A DNA stretch of 64,000 bases from JACPVF01 sp964502095. GTDB lineage: Bacteria > Chloroflexota > Anaerolineae > Anaerolineales > Villigracilaceae. The translations under genes were made by a program, and so were the position numbers. The notes beneath the pieces were generated by a model. The model was not told the origin of the DNA, made no database searches, and saw only the letters and a list, made by a program, of their open reading frames with translations. This document shows, piece after piece, positions 62,500 through 64,000 of this stretch; positions within the stretch are counted from its first letter, which is position 1, and each line of letters starts with the position of its first letter. The stretch covers positions 62,001 through 126,000 of the forward strand of contig CAZCUF010000004.1 of the NCBI GenBank assembly GCA_964502095.1. The letters are read 5' to 3'.

Positions 62500-63509
62500 A
62501 GTATTTGTTCTTGTGTGGAGTTCTTTGCCAACGAGCGATGAGCGGCTTCCAAAATCTTAACTATCCGCAATCCGCTACGGCCGGAACTTCTCGGCTCGGT
62601 GTGCTTTGAAATACATTCCAAGAAATGTTGGCTTTCCTGGCGCAAAGGTTCAATAAAAGGTATGTTAGGGACGATAATATCACCACGCCGGTAATTATAT
62701 TGAAATTCGCCGAATCCATTAGTGTAATCGGGTGCATCAATCCCTTTATCATAAATCTTAATTTTTCCCTCATTCCCAAGATCATTGTAAACCGCCATTT
62801 TCTTGCTGCCCACGACTGTGACTCTTCGTACCTTACAAGGATCGAGCCAACTCACATGAACATACGTCTTTAGGTTATTCGGAAAAACCAAATTTAAGTA
62901 AGCCACATCATAAACGTCAGGAATTACGCATGACATTCCTTGAGCGCTTATCGATACCGGCTTTGTCCCAATAAGATACAGTAGGATTGAGATATCGTGA
63001 GGGGCCAGATCCCAGATTACATTCGAATCTCTTTGAAAAAGACCGAGGTTCAATCTGGCCGTATCGATATAATAAATGTCGCCCAATTCACCACTCTCTA
63101 TATATTTTTTTACCTCTTGCATCGCGCAATCATATTCAAAAGTATGGCCCACCATCAATGTCAGACCTTTTTCGTCGGCTATCTTTATTAAATCTTCAGC
63201 ATCTTCGCTTTTTAGGGTAATAGGCTTTTCAACAAATACATTCAAGCCATGCTCCAGGCAATCTTTAGCAATATGATAGTGAGTTTTTGGGGGGGTGGAG
63301 ATGACAACTGCATCCAATCCCATCTTGAAAAGCTCTTTGTAATCAGTAGTCACGTTGATTCCTGAATATCGGGATTGAGCACGCTTCAGCTGATCCTCTT
63401 TTTGGTCGGCAATAACAACCAATTCAGATGCAGGAAGCTCATAAAAATTCCTGGTCAGGTTCGGTCCCCAATAACCATAGCCAATTACACCCACTCGTAT
63501 AGCGCTCAT
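62493..63509 (-). CDS. Gfo/Idh/MocA-family sugar oxidoreductase (WbpB/WlbA-like)
   Basis: 338 residues. NAD-binding VGVIGYGYWGPNLTRNF and NVFVEKPITL are the two classic motifs. In WbpB/WlbA the enzyme oxidises the 3-hydroxyl of UDP-GlcNAc uronic acid before transamination. The neighbouring acetyltransferase and aminotransferase support that assignment. AGGAGG precedes the ATG. The UDP-GlcNAc 6-dehydrogenase (WbpA) and 2-epimerase (WbpI) are not in the window. Confidence 0.88.
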   Translation of the reverse strand: MSAIRVGVIGYGYWGPNLTRNFYELPASELVVIADQKEDQLKRAQSRYSGINVTTDYKELFKMGLDAVVISTPPKTHYHIAKDCLEHGLNVFVEKPITLKSEDAEDLIKIADEKGLTLMVGHTFEYDCAMQEVKKYIESGELGDIYYIDTARLNLGLFQRDSNVIWDLAPHDISILLYLIGTKPVSISAQGMSCVIPDVYDVAYLNLVFPNNLKTYVHVSWLDPCKVRRVTVVGSKKMAVYNDLGNEGKIKIYDKGIDAPDYTNGFGEFQYNYRRGDIIVPNIPFIEPLRQESQHFLECISKHTEPRSSGRSGLRIVKILEAAHRSLAKNSTQEQILW

Positions 63510-63537
63510 TAAAAATAATCCTCCTGATTAAGGTTAT

Positions 63538-64000
63538 TTATACTGCCCCTTTTGTGGAAAGAATCACAAAAGGGGTTTTCAGCACGATTTTAAAATCGAG
63601 CCAAAAAGATTGGTTCGTAACGTATTCAATATCCAGGCTCATTTGTTGATCGAAATCAACTGATGAACGTGCAGTAACTTGTTGCAGACCCGTTAAACCG
63701 GGCTGTGCTTCAAGGCGTCGCAGATACCAGGGCTTATATAACTCCACTTCATATGGTATCGCCGGTCTTGGCCCGACCAGACTCATATCGCCTCGTACTA
63801 CATTCCAAAGTTGAGGAAGCTCATCAAGGCTTAGTTTGCGCAGGATTCTCCCGGGGCGTGTAATTCTTGGGTCCCGTATCAATTTTCGGACGGAAGATGT
63901 CTGGCCTTGCAATGCGTCTATTTGCTCATAATCATTCTCAATTAGTGCCTGAATATAAGCTTGGTGAATTGCGGAATCGGCATCCGTACGCATGGTCCGA
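63538..64000 (-). CDS. Polysaccharide-priming sugar-phosphate transferase (5' end outside window)
   Basis: The frame is open to the right edge; 154 residues are visible. The domain motifs SLDELPQLWNVVRGDMSLVGPRP and QPGLTGLQQVTARSSVDFD mark a WcaJ/RfbP-type enzyme. The first visible residues RTMRTDADSA are the continuation of the KFRTM motif, so the ATG at 63993 is internal and not the start. It begins polymer synthesis by loading undecaprenyl phosphate. It lies at the head of the polysaccharide operon, 28 bases before the WbpB-like gene. Confidence 0.92.
   Translation of the reverse strand, partial: RTMRTDADSAIHQAYIQALIENDYEQIDALQGQTSSVRKLIRDPRITRPGRILRKLSLDELPQLWNVVRGDMSLVGPRPAIPYEVELYKPWYLRRLEAQPGLTGLQQVTARSSVDFDQQMSLDIEYVTNQSFWLDFKIVLKTPFVILSTKGAV

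Overview
The window looks like a chromosomal segment of an uncultured Chloroflexota bacterium, most likely class Anaerolineae. This is inferred from style, not from a marker gene: lipoproteins with Thr/Pro/Ala-rich linkers after the lipobox, a protein made almost entirely of Thr-Pro repeats, a serS T-box leader, and many small membrane proteins of unknown function. There is no rRNA, CRISPR array, insertion sequence or phage module. One tRNA gene, tRNA-Glu(TTC), is present.

Layout. (1) 1-2.5 kb: tail of a membrane protein, signal peptidase I, a YgiT-type zinc finger protein, an unknown protein and the tRNA with its own promoter. (2) 2.6-9.3 kb: an alpha-glucoside uptake locus with an autoregulated LacI repressor, AglE-like binding lipoprotein, AglF- and AglG-like permeases and trehalose synthase. 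The AglG permease carries a complete-looking class I cytochrome c domain (CAACH motif) in its extracellular loop, which is the strongest oddity in the window. No transport ATPase is encoded nearby. (3) 9.4-20.2 kb: an HtrA-like protease with a degenerate LuxR-type regulator, membrane dipeptidase, ribosomal protein S1, a ChlI/ChlD-type chelatase gene split by a -1 frameshift at an A9 run, a membrane protein behind an SOS-like palindrome, a lytic transglycosylase and an OmpR/histidine kinase pair. (4) 20.3-23.4 kb: a sugar-phosphate transferase, then serS behind a T-box leader, and small membrane proteins.

(5) 23.5-29.7 kb, minus strand: a peptide-breakdown cluster of three M42 aminopeptidases, an S51 peptidase, an orphan solute-binding lipoprotein and a Thr/Pro-rich membrane protein. 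It diverges from sbcC through a symmetric shared -10 element. (6) 29.7-41.4 kb: SbcC, a polytopic GT-C-like protein, a DUF6174 lipoprotein, a phosphoribosyltransferase, a DUF6159 protein, PriA, a MEMO1-family protein, a mutarotase-like protein and GalT.

(7) 41.6-64 kb: a surface-polysaccharide island, almost all on the minus strand and clearly more AT-rich than the left part. It has a priming sugar-phosphate transferase (cut by the right edge), a WbpB/WbpD/WbpE-like set for acetamido-amino-uronic acid synthesis, a Wzy-like polymerase, a Wzx-like flippase, five GT4 and two GT14 glycosyltransferases, a sulfotransferase, two polysaccharide deacetylases, a FemAB/GNAT-like transferase, a MocA-SDR fusion protein and a beta-helix protein. 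Together these fit a Wzx/Wzy-dependent capsule or exopolysaccharide pathway.

Several starts were moved to codons with a visible ribosome binding site or downstream of a recognisable promoter. All calls come from reading the sequence by eye, and family names are from memory.
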